A DNA stretch of 11,126 nt from Candidatus Levyibacteriota bacterium (GTDB taxonomy: Bacteria > Patescibacteriota > Microgenomatia > Levybacterales > UBA12049): contig JACOXV010000029.1 of assembly GCA_016182225.1 (NCBI GenBank), positions 1-11,126 of the forward strand, in the 5' to 3' direction. Of this stretch, positions 9,915 to 11,126 are shown one piece after another; the stretch's first letter is position 1, and each line of letters opens with the position of its first letter. The notes under the pieces were generated by a model. It did not search any database. It was not told the origin of the DNA and saw only the letters and a list, made by a program, of their open reading frames with translations. Both the position numbers and the translations under genes were made by a program.

Positions 9915-11126
9915 TTAAAAGTCAAGGCCAAGTTGGTTTTGGGAAGAACTTAAACTTTTTGGTTCCTTGTCCTCCATAGTCCCTTCGGAGGCGTCGGAGG
10001 AAATTTTGACAATACCGTATTCTCCGTCATATCCAGGTTGTATGTAAATATCCCCCTTTCTAACTTTCTGGATTGCACTTGCTATTTCTTCTCCAGCCTT
10101 AACTTTCAATTCATTTATGTCTTTTTTAAGTAATATCTCCATCTCTGAATCAAACTCAGATACCAAATCCTCAAAAATCCTCTTAACCTTTGGGCTTGTT
10201 ACAGGGGATTTTATGGCCTCGGCAATAATTTCATTAAGAGGAACGAGCTTTACAAAAGGAGGATGATTCCTGGATGGATCGACTGCCCAGACCAATCCGC
10301 CGGCGTTTGGTTTATCCTCAAATTTTTCCTCTCTTCCTGAGAGCTCCTCTACCCTATACATTACCCCAACGGTAAGCGGTCTTTTGCATACGGGACAAAT
10401 ATTTCCATTCTCTTTGGTTTCTTTGGGACTTTGGACTACTTTGCAATTTCGGTGTCCATCATAATGATATTTTCCCTCTTCCGGATAGAATTCAATCGTA
10501 TAAGAAATCTTAGATTTCCCCGATCTTTTAAGTGCATTCTTAATTTCCTTATAAGAAAGCTTAACTAAATCAAATGCTGTGGCCTCTCTCCCCATCTTCA
10601 TCGGGCTATGCGCATCAGAAAAAGAAACAATAGAGCGATCATCCAACTCCTTGATTCTCCAGTTCATTGAGGGGTCCGAAGACAGACCTGTTTCAATTGC
10701 AAAGATTTCCTTGGAGTATTCGCCGAAACATTCATCTATACTGTCAAAGCCAGACATTGAGCCGTACAAAGAAAACCAAGGTGTCCAGACGTGGCAGGGA
10801 ATTATGAATGCTTCTTTATCCACCGATAGAACAAGTTCTAGGAGATTTTTGGTAGGTATTCCAACAATCGGGCGGCCATCAGATGTAAGATTCGCTCCTC
10901 GTCTTAAAAGCTCATTATTGATTTTCTCGCACGTCTCAAAGGATGGAGAAAAAATCAAACAATGAATTCTTCTTACTTTCCCTCCCTGAGAATAAATACT
11001 TGAAACTTCAACAGATAACATGAAGTGGGTTTTTTCTTCCCCGTCGCTTAAAGTAAATATTCCTTCATTTTCTTCTTTTAGAACATTCCTTATTTCTCGA
11101 AGCCAAAGCGGATGGGTCCAGTCTCC
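9915..11126 (-). CDS. endonuclease Q-like PHP-domain nuclease (5' end outside the window)
   Basis: The frame is open through the window edge: upstream of an internal ATG at 11021 another 35 codons read in frame from GDWTHPLWLREIR, a typical early segment of the family. About 403 residues are visible; the extreme N-terminus with the first His motif is missing. PHP metal-site motifs are IIPCHVWTPWFS, FAIETGLSSDP and SFSDAHSPMKMGREATAF. A zinc-type region follows: GHRNCKVV, then NICPVCKRPLTVGVMYRVEEL. EndoQ cuts DNA 5' to deaminated bases and abasic sites, in archaea and some bacteria; older annotation calls such proteins UvrD-like helicase or PHP protein, without helicase motifs. The C-terminus ends QNQLGLDF, resembling a sliding-clamp-binding peptide. 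The downstream membrane-protein gene begins 86 nt after the stop. Confidence 0.88.
   Translation of the reverse strand, partial: GDWTHPLWLREIRNVLKEENEGIFTLSDGEEKTHFMLSVEVSSIYSQGGKVRRIHCLIFSPSFETCEKINNELLRRGANLTSDGRPIVGIPTKNLLELVLSVDKEAFIIPCHVWTPWFSLYGSMSGFDSIDECFGEYSKEIFAIETGLSSDPSMNWRIKELDDRSIVSFSDAHSPMKMGREATAFDLVKLSYKEIKNALKRSGKSKISYTIEFYPEEGKYHYDGHRNCKVVQSPKETKENGNICPVCKRPLTVGVMYRVEELSGREEKFEDKPNAGGLVWAVDPSRNHPPFVKLVPLNEIIAEAIKSPVTSPKVKRIFEDLVSEFDSEMEILLKKDINELKVKAGEEIASAIQKVRKGDIYIQPGYDGEYGIVKISSDASEGTMEDKEPKSLSSSQNQLGLDF

Overview
This window has the look of a Candidate Phyla Radiation (Patescibacteria) genome, most likely the Microgenomates side. It is AT-rich and tightly packed, mixes ATG, GTG and TTG starts, and carries several short membrane proteins or hypotheticals of a kind I associate with that group. 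It also has a lone acylphosphatase, a VTT/DedA-like protein, a YibE/F protein and an endonuclease-Q-type PHP enzyme. The lineage is inferred from gene style; no rRNA or tRNA gene is visible.

Layout. 1-540: a palindrome, a small membrane protein gene with a structured leader, and a tiny ORF. 542-2486: a VOC protein, a diverged scrap of a second thioredoxin reductase, a thioredoxin reductase gene that has lost its FAD-binding N-terminus, and an intact thioredoxin, all on the minus strand. 2587-3895: a divergent plus-strand pair, a membrane-anchored DsbA-like thioredoxin followed by a polytopic membrane protein with an intramembrane CxxC. 3897-4694: a ZIP metal transporter (minus), divergent from a YibE/F membrane protein (4743-5708, plus). 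5810-7852 (minus): acylphosphatase, VTT protein, an 87-residue conserved-looking hypothetical, and a proline-tailed 208-residue protein whose promoter spacer contains a trinucleotide repeat. 7934-8035: a plausible small RNA with promoter and terminator on the plus strand. 8034-8669: a DUF3800 gene broken by two homopolymer frameshifts. 8703-9323: peptidyl-tRNA hydrolase. 9394-9828: a four-helix membrane protein with a structured leader. 9915-11126: an endonuclease-Q-like PHP nuclease cut by the window edge.

Two classes of expression signal stand out. In seven genes a -10 box ends exactly 7 nt before the start codon (6 nt in an eighth, 9 nt in trxA), so their mRNAs should be leaderless. Three other genes have a perfect AGGAGG exactly 8 nt before the start codon, and two of those sit behind a shared palindromic leader. 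Start codons for the VOC, YibE/F and 144-residue membrane proteins were moved on this evidence.

The clearest functional theme is thiol-disulfide chemistry: thioredoxin, thioredoxin reductase, an exported DsbA-like protein and a CxxC membrane protein that could carry electrons between them. The other theme is small repeats. A palindromic element of about 84 bp occurs three times, each 0-8 nt after a stop codon. A short element is inserted in frame inside trxB. Tandem repeats lie over two promoter regions.
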